Positions 1 through 8,364 of a stretch of DNA of 16,886 nt are shown piece after piece. Origin of the DNA: Leptospira sp. GTDB lineage: Bacteria > Spirochaetota > Leptospiria > Leptospirales > Leptospiraceae. Numbering within the stretch: position 1 is the stretch's first letter; every line of letters begins with the position of its first letter. The position numbers and the translations under genes were made by a program. The DNA is taken from contig JALOTI010000004.1 of NCBI GenBank assembly GCA_025457985.1, positions 1 through 16,886 of the forward strand. Direction: 5' to 3'. The notes under the pieces were generated by a model. It did no database searches, had not been told where the DNA came from, and worked only from the letters and a program-made list of their open reading frames with translations.

Positions 1-1369
1 AGATCTTTGTAAGAGGATTCCACTTGTAAATTGCGAACTTTGTTCCAGGACTTTGGGGATCCCAACTTAGAATGATTCGGTCATTGGATGTTGCAACAGT
101 TGCGGAAAGATTTGTTATAGGAAGAACCCCGCCTGATTTTGCTGGTTCTTCTGCATAACCATCATTTGAGTCGCTAGACGGTTCTGACAAACTAACTTCG
201 TTTAGACTAGCTACTCTGTATGTATAAGCGACAGATTTTTGAATTCCAAAGTCTTCAAAAAAACTAAGTTTTGAAAGTCCAACGAGTTGAAATTTTGTCT
301 CCGATTTGCGCTTTCGATAGATTTCGTATCCGATCGCATGTTTTTGTTTTGACCAAGACACCCGAACACGATCCGAAAAATCACCTCTAGTTGCATAAAC
401 CTCTTTAGGAGGTTGCAAAGAGTCACCAGCATATGAGATTTTAGAAAGTGATGCGAATAACTTGGATTCAGTGATAAGCTCTGATTCCGTTGTTGGTTCG
501 ATTGTATAGATAGATCGTACTAAAGAATGAAAACTATCGTAGGAAATCCAGAGATAACCAGATTCCCCCCAATCCTTTCCCCAGGAATTCCATACCCGGA
601 ATGCCCGCTTTTTATCATTATAACCCAAGATGATAAGAGACTGAGCACCAAGAATTTCTCCTTCCGGCTTTGTATATATTTGGTTTGGAGATGGGTTTAA
701 AAAATTTGAATGTACTAAATAACCAATAGCAACAGGATTTCCTTCAACTAAAGATTGTTTGATAGCCTTCGTATCAAAAGATTCAATCCGATAGACTCTA
801 GCAAATCTAGCCTTTCTACCTTGTTCAATTAGACTTGGCTTTGGTTTGGATCGAAAATTACCAAAGGACTCGTCCATAAGTTCTAAACTAACTCCACCAC
901 GACTTTCGGCAAGAATTAAGCCTTCTAACAAGGAAGCACCTTGGTCTTTGCCTCCATTTAATTGACTGTAGATATAGTTTGCTGAGTATAGATGTTTTCT
1001 TCCTTCCGGTTGATTGGGAGTTAGTTTATGAAGAGATTCGAAATTTTTCTTTTTTGCTTCGTAATAAGAAACAAGCCCAAAACCTACGGCAAAACCTACA
1101 CTGTTTTTGGTATTTCCCTGGTCACCTGGTGGTGGGAATTTTTCCGTCAAATTTACCTCAATCGGTAAATTGATATTAGGAGAGTACAACTTCTTTGGGA
1201 GGCTTTCGTAAAGGTCAAATGGATCGGGAGTAAGCCCTGGAAGATAAACTGGTTTGGATTCCGTTTTCCCACTTACCGATACTGTTTGAAAACTTATAGA
1301 TAGAATTGTAAGTAGAGTTAGGATACAAAAAATCGTGATCCGTTTTTTCTGTCCTTTGTTTGGGAGCAT
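1..1369 (-). CDS. Exported papain-fold (C1A-like) pseudo-protease with FN3 domains, partial
   Basis: Open frame from ATG at 1369 to the left edge without a stop (456 codons), so the C-terminus is missing. Residues 1-35 look like a Sec signal peptide: a KKR n-region then a hydrophobic core. Residues about 65-305 match the papain family C1A. QGNTKNSVGFA (84-94) aligns with the active-site consensus QGxCGSCWAFA, and GAQSLIILGY with the GHAxxIVGY strand. VWNSWGKDWGESGY matches the NSWG block and keeps Asn261. Ser90 replaces the catalytic Cys and Gln243 replaces the catalytic His, so proteolysis is unlikely. One FN3 domain follows (about 320-408, with GYEIYRK and YTYRVAS) and a second begins near 418. 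An AGAAGG ribosome site overlaps the stop of the TonB gene 12 bases upstream, implying one operon. A cell-surface or periplasmic binding role is inferred. Confidence 0.85.
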   Translation of the reverse strand, partial: MLPNKGQKKRITIFCILTLLTILSISFQTVSVSGKTESKPVYLPGLTPDPFDLYESLPKKLYSPNINLPIEVNLTEKFPPPGDQGNTKNSVGFAVGFGLVSYYEAKKKNFESLHKLTPNQPEGRKHLYSANYIYSQLNGGKDQGASLLEGLILAESRGGVSLELMDESFGNFRSKPKPSLIEQGRKARFARVYRIESFDTKAIKQSLVEGNPVAIGYLVHSNFLNPSPNQIYTKPEGEILGAQSLIILGYNDKKRAFRVWNSWGKDWGESGYLWISYDSFHSLVRSIYTIEPTTESELITESKLFASLSKISYAGDSLQPPKEVYATRGDFSDRVRVSWSKQKHAIGYEIYRKRKSETKFQLVGLSKLSFFEDFGIQKSVAYTYRVASLNEVSLSEPSSDSNDGYAEEPAKSGGVLPITNLSATVATSNDRIILSWDPQSPGTKFAIYKWNPLTKI

Positions 1370-1381
1370 TGTTCTAACCTT

Positions 1382-2032
1382 CTAATCGTCTTCTAAATCA
1401 AAACTGATTGGGAGTCTATGTGCCATACGTGTTGGTTTCCCTTTGTCGTATCCTGGCGCAAATCTGGCTCGTTGGATGATCCGAATAGCTGCCTCATCAA
1501 AACCATATCCCGCTCTACCCGACACAACCTTTACTCCTTGGAGAGTTCCAGTTTCATCAACTTGCACAAGTAATACGACAGTTTTTTGACTTATATTCGC
1601 TGCTTTGGCAGCCTCGGGGAAATAAGCTTTTAAGTCAAAGTCAATGATGGGAGTTGGTGGTCGATCTCCATTAAAGGAAAATAAAAATCCATCCTTATCG
1701 GTTCCGTTTCCTGAGAGTTGGTTCGGGTTGATATCACTTGTATCGGGTTTGTCTTCTAGGGATTTATCTTGGTTGGATCCTTCCACCCATTCTTGTTTTT
1801 CTACTGGCGCCGGACTTGAAGTACCGCCTAACAGTTCAGGTGGAATTTCTTCAAAAGCTACGTCCACCTGATCCATATCATTACTATCTTTGTAAGCAGC
1901 CTCACTCGGGAGTGTTAAAATAAAATACACAAAAAAACCAAACAGATGTAGCACACATGAAAAAATCAAACTAGCTTTAAAAAGTCCAAACCTGCGAAGT
2001 TTATACTGTAAAGAAAGTGTGAAAGGCAACAT
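1382..2032 (-). CDS. tonB: TonB-family energy transducer protein
   Basis: 216 residues. One inner-membrane anchor (about 19-41) is followed by an acidic, Pro/Asn/Ser-containing periplasmic spacer (45-130) and a TonB C-terminal domain (about 132-213). Ser25 and His29 form the S-x3-H pattern that in E. coli TonB is needed for coupling to ExbB/ExbD. The C-terminal domain has YFPEAAKAANI, the VxVDETGTLQGVKVVSG strand-turn-strand and RARFAPGYDKGKP, all family hallmarks. TonB transmits proton-motive force to outer-membrane receptors. The spacer lacks the Lys-Pro repeats of the enterobacterial protein. The start lies 5 bases after the exbB stop with no good ribosome site, suggesting translational coupling. 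Family call is firm; which receptor it serves cannot be seen. Confidence 0.9.
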   Translation of the reverse strand: MLPFTLSLQYKLRRFGLFKASLIFSCVLHLFGFFVYFILTLPSEAAYKDSNDMDQVDVAFEEIPPELLGGTSSPAPVEKQEWVEGSNQDKSLEDKPDTSDINPNQLSGNGTDKDGFLFSFNGDRPPTPIIDFDLKAYFPEAAKAANISQKTVVLLVQVDETGTLQGVKVVSGRAGYGFDEAAIRIIQRARFAPGYDKGKPTRMAHRLPISFDLEDD

Positions 2033-2037
2033 AAGTT

Positions 2038-2697
2038 TTAATGATGAATATTTGGAGTCGAACTGGACGACTGGTTGTGTTTACCGCTTGTTACGAAACT
2101 CGCATGTATTTCTTTAGAAAGGATTTCCAGATTTCCAATGATAATTTTCATCTTACGAGTGAAGTAGTTGTTGGCCATAACAACTGGAATTGCAACAGCA
2201 AGCCCAGCGGCAGTCGCAAGGAGAGCTGTGGATATGCTTCTCATAACAACTTCGGCGCCAGAATTCCCTAAAGTTCCCAAACCGTAAAATGCCTTAATTA
2301 CACCTAATACAGTTCCAAGAAGACCTATAAAGGGAGTGTTGTTGCCCAGAGTATTTAAAATTGGCAATCTCTCTTCGAGCCCTAATCTTTCTTTTAAGAT
2401 CTTCCCTTCCATAAGCTCTTGCAGGCCTTTGTGGTTTTCCTTTTCCCTTTCTAGAAAAAAATGGGCAAATCTAGTATATGAATTTTCCAAGGGATGTGTT
2501 TCTAATGCCTTTTCGCATCCTTTCAAATCCCTATGTCGGATGAGAAGGGTGAGGGAATCCAAAAGGGACTGTGAGTTTTGATCCAAATTCCGTTTGTAAA
2601 CTACAAATCTCTCTATAAAGACTGCAATCGCGAGTATGCTCGCAAAGAGCATGATGATGAAGACTAAGGTTTCGCCAATATCTACAAAATTTTGCAT
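2038..2697 (-). CDS. exbB: MotA/TolQ/ExbB proton channel family protein
   Basis: 219 residues from ATG at 2697 (MQNFVDIGETL). A TTG at 2718 would add seven residues but has no ribosome site, whereas AGAAAG lies upstream of the ATG. Three membrane segments fit ExbB topology: about 8-30, 117-138 and 158-182, with a long cytoplasmic domain between the first two. TM2 carries the family signature (FIGLLGTVLGVIKAF), and TM3 has STALLATAAGLAVAIP. ExbB forms the pentameric inner-membrane proton channel that powers TonB. It is first in a minus-strand operon with the TonB gene (5-base gap), which supports ExbB over TolQ or MotA. The usual partner ExbD is absent here, so it must come from elsewhere or be replaced. 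Confidence 0.92.
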   Translation of the reverse strand: MQNFVDIGETLVFIIMLFASILAIAVFIERFVVYKRNLDQNSQSLLDSLTLLIRHRDLKGCEKALETHPLENSYTRFAHFFLEREKENHKGLQELMEGKILKERLGLEERLPILNTLGNNTPFIGLLGTVLGVIKAFYGLGTLGNSGAEVVMRSISTALLATAAGLAVAIPVVMANNYFTRKMKIIIGNLEILSKEIHASFVTSGKHNQSSSSTPNIHH

Positions 2698-2720
2698 TGT
2701 TTCGTCTACTTTCTGCAATG

Positions 2721-2750
2721 ATTTTGAGAATGGGTAGCAATAAAAGTCAA
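2721..2750 (-). promoter_or_regulatory. Possible sigma-70-type promoter for the exbB operon
   Basis: On the minus strand TTGACT (2745-2750) is followed after 18 bases by CAAAAT (2721-2726), about 24 bases before the exbB ATG. The -35 is good and the -10 is weak (4 of 6). It lies in the 120-base divergent gap between exbB and the plus-strand membrane protein gene. I see no clear plus-strand promoter in the gap. Seen by eye only. Confidence 0.3.
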
Positions 2751-2817
2751 AAATCTAAAAAAGAACTTGGATTGATCCATGGCTTGGGACAGAAAACTCT
2801 GCTTGGAAGGGATAGAT

Positions 2818-4710
2818 ATGAAAAAACATACAATCTTTGCGGTGATCGGTTCGGTAGTTTTCCTCCTCCTTGGGGTTGCGCTGGTTTTATTTTACTCGGT
2901 TCGAGCCTGGGAGATCTTCCTCTCTATCTGTCCCAACCATGATTTTTTATCCTGGGATGAAAACATCCGACTGAATACTGTGCTCGACCAATATACGGAT
3001 TTCCGAGACGGTCGGTTCCTGAAAGGCATCCTGCCTTTTTTTGAATCCCCGACTTGGCCTCCACTTAGATCTGTTTTAACTTTTATTACCCTATACCTTC
3101 CAATTGATAGTCCGGAGACTTTCCGAGATTCGTTCCTTGGACTTTTCTTTTTGATATTGGTTTATCCTGCACTTGTTTTCGTTTTGCATCGAATTTTAGG
3201 TTCACTGCTTTATAGTTCGATCATTTCATTTTTGGTCTTTCTTTTAACCATTCAAACAGGCGAAGTCCCAGCCTATTCACTATCTTCGATGTTGGAAACG
3301 CAATCGATGTTTTTTCTTCTCATCTCTGTTTATGCAATTTATCGAATGTATGATGAAGAAAATAAGTTGGAAGAGGGAGGGGATGAAGAGGCATCAAAAA
3401 ACCTATCAAGTAGCACCAAGTGGCTGTTATCTTTTTCTCTTTTGGGTTTTTATTTTACAAAATATCCTTATGGTATCCTATTCTTTATGGGGTGTATCTT
3501 TTATGAGATTGTAAGAAACCCCAATAAATATTGGAGCGCTTCGCAAATTCTTTTAAAGATCTACTTAAAAGGGGCGCGGATATTTTATCTTGGCTTTGTG
3601 TTTTTGATGGTTTTATCTTTGCCAGTTTTACGTCTTTTTTCTTCAATAAACCTCAATCAAAAAGGATTCAAACAATTTATGTTTGCGATCACATTTTTAT
3701 TGTTTGTTGATGTTTCGATTTTCTTCTACCGCAAACGAAATCAAATGAAAGAAATCTTTCCAAGGACCGTAATCGTGCTCTGGAAGTTTGCCATTTTCCC
3801 TGCTTTTGTTTGGTTATTTCTTAACCCTGACCGTGTCAACGCTCTAATTGATGCACAAATGATAGTTAATGCATACACTCGGAGTTTTTTCCTGACACTT
3901 TGGACAGAACCTGGACAAAATGTATCCGTACCAGGTGTATTTGATTTTGTTTGGGGATTCCGCGCATTAGTCATTTTTTCCATCGTGTCGCTTCTTTACT
4001 TTTTACTAAGATCTAAAGTATCGATATCAAAAAAAATGAAAGATCCACTTTTTGCAGCAAGTTTGGTTCTTTTTTTGCAATTGCTTATATTGGAATTAAC
4101 TACTGGAAATAAACAACCAAGACATGTATTACAATTTTTACCTTCAATGGGGGCTGTTTTTTTTATCTGGAACTTGCGACTTTTAGAATATGCAAAATCA
4201 AATCTTGAAACGATTGCAGCTGGATTTGCAATTGGAGTCAGCATTCTCTTCGTTTCAGTTAATGGATTTTTTGAACAAGGAATTTTCAACAATCAATTCT
4301 TTGAAAAGAAGATGTTCTGCTATCGTGGAATGGATAAAACAATTTTTGATCCGGCGCGGGAAATTTCCGAACAGCTTGTATCTGATAAAAAGTATGTTTT
4401 AATCAATGCATTCCATTTTGAAGAAAAATACCAAACAAAAGGCCGGTTGATTGCTTCAGATTTTGATCTGGCGATGAAGTTAAAAACGTACAAGTTGGGA
4501 TTAGTGAGGAATGATAACAAATACCATTGGAAGGATTGGACAAAGTTTGATTCTGTTCTCTTATTAAGTGATACTTGCCCTGATAGTTTTGTTGAAGAAA
4601 AATTTGAAATTAGAACAAAAATGTTGAACGCTAAGTCAACATTATTATCTACTTACAGAGAGAGCACGGGAACTGCATGTTTGCAGGAGTACAAATTGCT
4701 CCATGAGTAA
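2818..4710 (+). CDS. Polytopic membrane protein, putative GT-C-type glycosyltransferase
   Basis: 630 residues from ATG at 2818, chosen because GGAAGGGAT lies just upstream; an in-frame ATG at 2779 has no ribosome site. A first membrane segment (about 5-28) leads into an external loop with Asp47-Glu48 in LSWDENIRLN, then many hydrophobic helices to about residue 490. A soluble C-terminal domain of about 140 residues follows. An acidic, low-complexity cytoplasmic-type loop (DEENKLEEGGDEEASK) lies near 180-195. The layout (acidic pair in the first loop, multi-helix core, C-terminal soluble part) resembles GT39/ArnT/PMT-like GT-C enzymes that use lipid-linked sugars, but I see no decisive motif beyond the acidic pair. 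The RND permease gene starts 8 bases after its stop, so co-transcription is likely. The function call is tentative; an uncharacterised membrane protein is the alternative. Confidence 0.8.
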   Translation: MKKHTIFAVIGSVVFLLLGVALVLFYSVRAWEIFLSICPNHDFLSWDENIRLNTVLDQYTDFRDGRFLKGILPFFESPTWPPLRSVLTFITLYLPIDSPETFRDSFLGLFFLILVYPALVFVLHRILGSLLYSSIISFLVFLLTIQTGEVPAYSLSSMLETQSMFFLLISVYAIYRMYDEENKLEEGGDEEASKNLSSSTKWLLSFSLLGFYFTKYPYGILFFMGCIFYEIVRNPNKYWSASQILLKIYLKGARIFYLGFVFLMVLSLPVLRLFSSINLNQKGFKQFMFAITFLLFVDVSIFFYRKRNQMKEIFPRTVIVLWKFAIFPAFVWLFLNPDRVNALIDAQMIVNAYTRSFFLTLWTEPGQNVSVPGVFDFVWGFRALVIFSIVSLLYFLLRSKVSISKKMKDPLFAASLVLFLQLLILELTTGNKQPRHVLQFLPSMGAVFFIWNLRLLEYAKSNLETIAAGFAIGVSILFVSVNGFFEQGIFNNQFFEKKMFCYRGMDKTIFDPAREISEQLVSDKKYVLINAFHFEEKYQTKGRLIASDFDLAMKLKTYKLGLVRNDNKYHWKDWTKFDSVLLLSDTCPDSFVEEKFEIRTKMLNAKSTLLSTYRESTGTACLQEYKLLHE

Positions 4711-4718
4711 GTATTTTA

Positions 4719-7700
4719 ATGAGTATAGCTTCTTTTTCGATCAAACGCCCGATTTTTATTTCTTCCCTTGTGATCATAATGGTGATTACAGGATATGTTT
4801 CTCTCAAACGAATAGGAGTTGATCTATTTCCAGATATCAATATTCCTTTTGTCGTTGTTTCGACTGTTTATCCGGGAGCAGGTCCAGAAGAGATTGAAAC
4901 TTCGATTTCTAAGCCTTTGGAAGAAGAGCTTAGTTCCATTTCGGGGCTAAAGAGAATAACATCTCGAAACCAAGAGGGTATCTCACTTGTTTTTGCAGAG
5001 TTTAGTTTAACGACTGACATTAAATATGCGGAGCAACAAGTTCGCGATAAAACTGCTCGCACAAGGCCTCTATTCCCCGATGCAGCGAAGGAACCCTTAG
5101 TCCAGCGATTTGATCCATCTGATCAACCAATTTTACGAATATCAGTATTTGCTGATTTACCTGAAGCTGAGCTCTATGACCTCGCAAAAGAAAGAATTAA
5201 GCCGAAACTCGAACAAGTAAACAATGTTGGGGCCGTAAAAATTATCGGAGGTGCACGGCGGGAAATACATATAGAACTGGATCGAAATAAAATTAATAGC
5301 TACCAGGTTCCAGCTTTAGCCATAGCAAATCAGATCAAAAATTCAGGAGTTAACATCCCGGCAGGTAAGGTAGAAGGTCAGGAAAAAGAAACATCCTTCC
5401 GAACTGTTGCAAAATATGACTCTCTTTCGCAAATCCAAAATACGGTTGTATCTTTCGGTGGAGAATTTGGCAGAGGAGTTCTTGTCCGCGATTTAGGTGA
5501 AGTCAAGGATGGTTTAGAAGACCGCCAAACTCTGGGTATGTTGTATGCACCCATTTCCGAGGAAGAGCATGAAGAACCTTCACTTATAGGAAAACTTTTA
5601 TTCAAGTATGATCCACCTAAAAAGGAAAGGGTTCAAAAGAAGGCACTCTTTCTTGATGTTTACAAACAATCTGGCTCCAATACCGTCGAAGTCGCCGATG
5701 GAATTTTAGGTAAGATCAATTCTATAAACGAAACGATTAAAGACTATAAAGGTAATCCTAAAATCATATTGATACGAGATGGATCTAGATGGATTCGCGC
5801 AAATATTGAGGATGTTACAATTGCAATTATACTTGGGATCTTACTTGCGGTTCTCGTTGTTTATTTGTTTTTAGGAAATGTAAGATCAACTCTTATAACT
5901 GGGATGGCACTTCCAAACTCTCTTCTTGGTGCCTTTATCATCATGTATGCCATGGGTTTTACTATGAATGTGATGACCTTACTTGCTCTTTCACTTGCAG
6001 TAGGATTGTTAGTTGATGATGCAATTGTAGTTCGGGAGAATATTTTTCGTAAATTGGAGGAGGGTGAGTCCGTTATCGTTGCTGCGCGCAAAGGAACTGA
6101 GGAAGTTACCCTAGCCGTAATTGGAACTTCTCTTACAGTGATCGCTGTTTTTTTACCAATCGGTTTTCTATCTGGTATTGTTGGGCAGTTTTTTAAGCAG
6201 TTTGGACTGACCGTCGTATTTGCGATGATCATTTCAACCTTTGATGGATTAACTGTGGCACCTATGTTATCAGCTTATTTCGCCGGGAAAAATGATATTC
6301 ATAAAAAGAAGAATCTTGTTCTAAGAACCTTTGACCGATTTCAGTCTTTTTTGGACAAAATGTACGCTATTGTTATGCAATTTGCCCTAAAAAAACCTTG
6401 GGCAGTTATCCTGATTACGTTCTTAACTTTAATTCTAAGTATCCTTTCTTTGGGATTCGTAAAAAAGACCTTTTTACCTGCGAACGACCAAGGCGAGTTT
6501 ATGGTCAATATAGAAATGACACCTGGTACCTCGTTAAATGGTACTTTTGAAACTGTGTCTGCTATCCAAAATGATCTGATATCCTTTGTACCCGAATTGG
6601 ACCTTTTAGCAACGGTTGTCGGCAATAATGATGGAGAGTCGAATATCGCAACTGTAGCAGTTTCTCTCCTTCCGTCAGAGTATCGTAAACGCTCAACTGC
6701 AGAGATAAAGGATGAGATCCGCGATATGTTAAAAAAATATCCAGGAGCAAGGCCAAAGGTAAATGACTATTCAGCAGTTGGTGGCGGAGTTCAGTATCCA
6801 TTCAATCTAAACCTAAAAGGCGAAAATTTAAAAGAATTAGAAGCTTACTCCGTTTCTGTTATGGAAGAACTTCGAAAGATTCCCGATTTAACTGATGTTG
6901 ATACCAATTTTAGAACTGGAAAACCAGAATTCCAAGTGATCCCCGATCGAAATAAAATGCAGACAGTCGGCGTAGTGGCAGGTGTTATGGGAGCCGAATT
7001 ACGATATCATATTGAGGGTGGCGAAGTTGCTAAATTTTTAGAGAATGGAATTGAATATGATGTACGCCTTCGGTTGAAGGAAAATCAAAGAAACTTAAGG
7101 GATTCCTTTAATGAAACTAGAGTTCCCAACATTCAAAATCGTTTGATACCTCTGAATGCAATTGCGATTGGTAAGGAAAATTCTTCACCCGCAAGAATAA
7201 TACGGGAGGATCGTTCCCGAGTTGTTCCGATTAATGCAAACCTATCACCTGGTGGTGCCATTGCATCAGCATCTGATTCCGCCCTAAAAATCCTAAAAGA
7301 AAAACTCCCCCCGCCGCCTGGGATTACTTATTCTTTTGTCGGACAGTCTGAAGATTTTAAAGAACTAATACAAAATATTATATTAGCTTTTGGTATGGCT
7401 TTAATCTTTATCTATCTCGTGTTAGCTTCTCTTTATGAGTCCTTTATCACTCCGATTACTATTTTATTTGCCATCCCACCGGCAATTTCAGGGGCATTTT
7501 TTGCACTTGCCCTTACCGGTGAAATGTTGAATCTTTTTAGTATGATTGGACTCATACTTCTTATGGGTCTTGTTGCAAAGAATTCCATTCTATTAGTTGA
7601 TCATGCAATCCTTGCTATGCGAGAGTTAGGTATGACTAGGGACCAAGCAATTTTTGATGCGGGAAGTAAGCGATTAAGGCCCATTCTGATGACATCTCTT

Positions 7701-7925
7701 GCGATGATTGCGGGGACCCTACCAATTGCTTTAGGAATCGGTGAGGCTTCTAAATCAAGAACGGCTATGGGGATTGCCATTATCGGAGGTTTAATACTAT
7801 CCACACTCATCACCTTGATTGTGGTTCCAGCTGTTTTCGGATACATTGATAGAATTCGAGAAAAATTGGAAGGTGCCTTCCGACCGGACTATGAAATCCG
7901 CAAGGAAGATCTGGAGGGGCCATAA
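4719..7925 (+). CDS. RND (HAE1/AcrB-like) efflux permease
   Basis: 1068 residues, full length for AcrB-type trimeric inner-membrane proton/drug antiporters. The N-terminus (SIKRPIFISSLVIIMVITGY, then GVDLFPDINIPFVVVST) is typical. The proton-relay residues are present: Asp433-Asp434 in TM4 (GLLVDDAIVVREN), Lys954 in TM10 (GLVAKNSILLVDHA) and Thr992 (RPILMTSLAMIAG), matching AcrB D407, D408, K940 and T978. Two large periplasmic porter halves follow TM1 and TM7. An unusual charged insertion lies at about 277-306 (SEEEHEEP then PPKKERVQ) in the first porter half. The start is 8 bases after the preceding stop and has only a poor ribosome site, so coupling is likely. No membrane-fusion adaptor or TolC gene is adjacent, and the substrate cannot be told. 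Confidence 0.95.
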   Translation: MSIASFSIKRPIFISSLVIIMVITGYVSLKRIGVDLFPDINIPFVVVSTVYPGAGPEEIETSISKPLEEELSSISGLKRITSRNQEGISLVFAEFSLTTDIKYAEQQVRDKTARTRPLFPDAAKEPLVQRFDPSDQPILRISVFADLPEAELYDLAKERIKPKLEQVNNVGAVKIIGGARREIHIELDRNKINSYQVPALAIANQIKNSGVNIPAGKVEGQEKETSFRTVAKYDSLSQIQNTVVSFGGEFGRGVLVRDLGEVKDGLEDRQTLGMLYAPISEEEHEEPSLIGKLLFKYDPPKKERVQKKALFLDVYKQSGSNTVEVADGILGKINSINETIKDYKGNPKIILIRDGSRWIRANIEDVTIAIILGILLAVLVVYLFLGNVRSTLITGMALPNSLLGAFIIMYAMGFTMNVMTLLALSLAVGLLVDDAIVVRENIFRKLEEGESVIVAARKGTEEVTLAVIGTSLTVIAVFLPIGFLSGIVGQFFKQFGLTVVFAMIISTFDGLTVAPMLSAYFAGKNDIHKKKNLVLRTFDRFQSFLDKMYAIVMQFALKKPWAVILITFLTLILSILSLGFVKKTFLPANDQGEFMVNIEMTPGTSLNGTFETVSAIQNDLISFVPELDLLATVVGNNDGESNIATVAVSLLPSEYRKRSTAEIKDEIRDMLKKYPGARPKVNDYSAVGGGVQYPFNLNLKGENLKELEAYSVSVMEELRKIPDLTDVDTNFRTGKPEFQVIPDRNKMQTVGVVAGVMGAELRYHIEGGEVAKFLENGIEYDVRLRLKENQRNLRDSFNETRVPNIQNRLIPLNAIAIGKENSSPARIIREDRSRVVPINANLSPGGAIASASDSALKILKEKLPPPPGITYSFVGQSEDFKELIQNIILAFGMALIFIYLVLASLYESFITPITILFAIPPAISGAFFALALTGEMLNLFSMIGLILLMGLVAKNSILLVDHAILAMRELGMTRDQAIFDAGSKRLRPILMTSLAMIAGTLPIALGIGEASKSRTAMGIAIIGGLILSTLITLIVVPAVFGYIDRIREKLEGAFRPDYEIRKEDLEGP

Positions 7926-7999
7926 TTTGCTTTTTGGGAATTTTTTAATCCCATATTTTACACTTGCCCAAACATGGAATTCGGAGTTCTCTAGCTATC

Positions 8000-8362
8000 A
8001 TGTCTAGCGAACGCCGAATCTACAAACGTATCTCAGAAAAAGTGCAACTCGCATACCGGGTAATCCAATCTGGGTCCGGGTCAGCGCAGTACGTTCCCAA
8101 CGATAGAGGAGAAGGTGAATCCCAAGATCTATCGGAAGGGGGTTTGCTGTTCCGCACAAAAGAGCCGATGCCTTTGGGAACACGACTGGAGCTTGAGCTT
8201 AGATTCCCTGATGTTAAATACGTACTTTACCCCAAGGCAAAGGTGGTTCGACTCGAAGAATTTTCAGACGGCGCCTACTATGAAGTTGGTCTCGAGTTTA
8301 ACCAAATATTCGAGGCAGATAAAAATTTACTCTTGGAGCATATAGCCCGATTGGAAGTGTAA
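8000..8362 (+). CDS. PilZ domain protein, probable c-di-GMP receptor
   Basis: 120 residues from ATG at 8000 (MSSERRIYKR), with GGAG about 13 bases upstream. A TTG at 7964 in the same frame would add 12 residues with no ribosome site. The single domain carries both halves of the PilZ c-di-GMP site: R6-xxx-R10 (RIYKR), and Asp43-x-Ser45-xx-Gly48 (DLSEGG). A beta-rich segment ending in YYEVGLEFNQI closes the barrel. It has no signal peptide or membrane segment, so it is a cytoplasmic stand-alone PilZ protein that probably switches a partner by ligand-dependent binding. It follows the RND gene by 74 bases and converges with meaB, with 2 bases between stop codons. The output partner is unknown. 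Confidence 0.88.
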   Translation: MSSERRIYKRISEKVQLAYRVIQSGSGSAQYVPNDRGEGESQDLSEGGLLFRTKEPMPLGTRLELELRFPDVKYVLYPKAKVVRLEEFSDGAYYEVGLEFNQIFEADKNLLLEHIARLEV

Positions 8363-8364
8363 CC

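Noticed and set aside
5861..6232. 123-residue minus-strand frame opposite the RND permease.
   Set aside because: Antisense to conserved transmembrane helices including the Asp-Asp relay; no independent evidence.
7936..7952. GGGAATTTTTTAATCCC hairpin after the RND gene as an intrinsic terminator.
   Set aside because: Stem is short with a bulge and the following bases are a mixed ATATTTTA rather than a T run; possible but not convincing.
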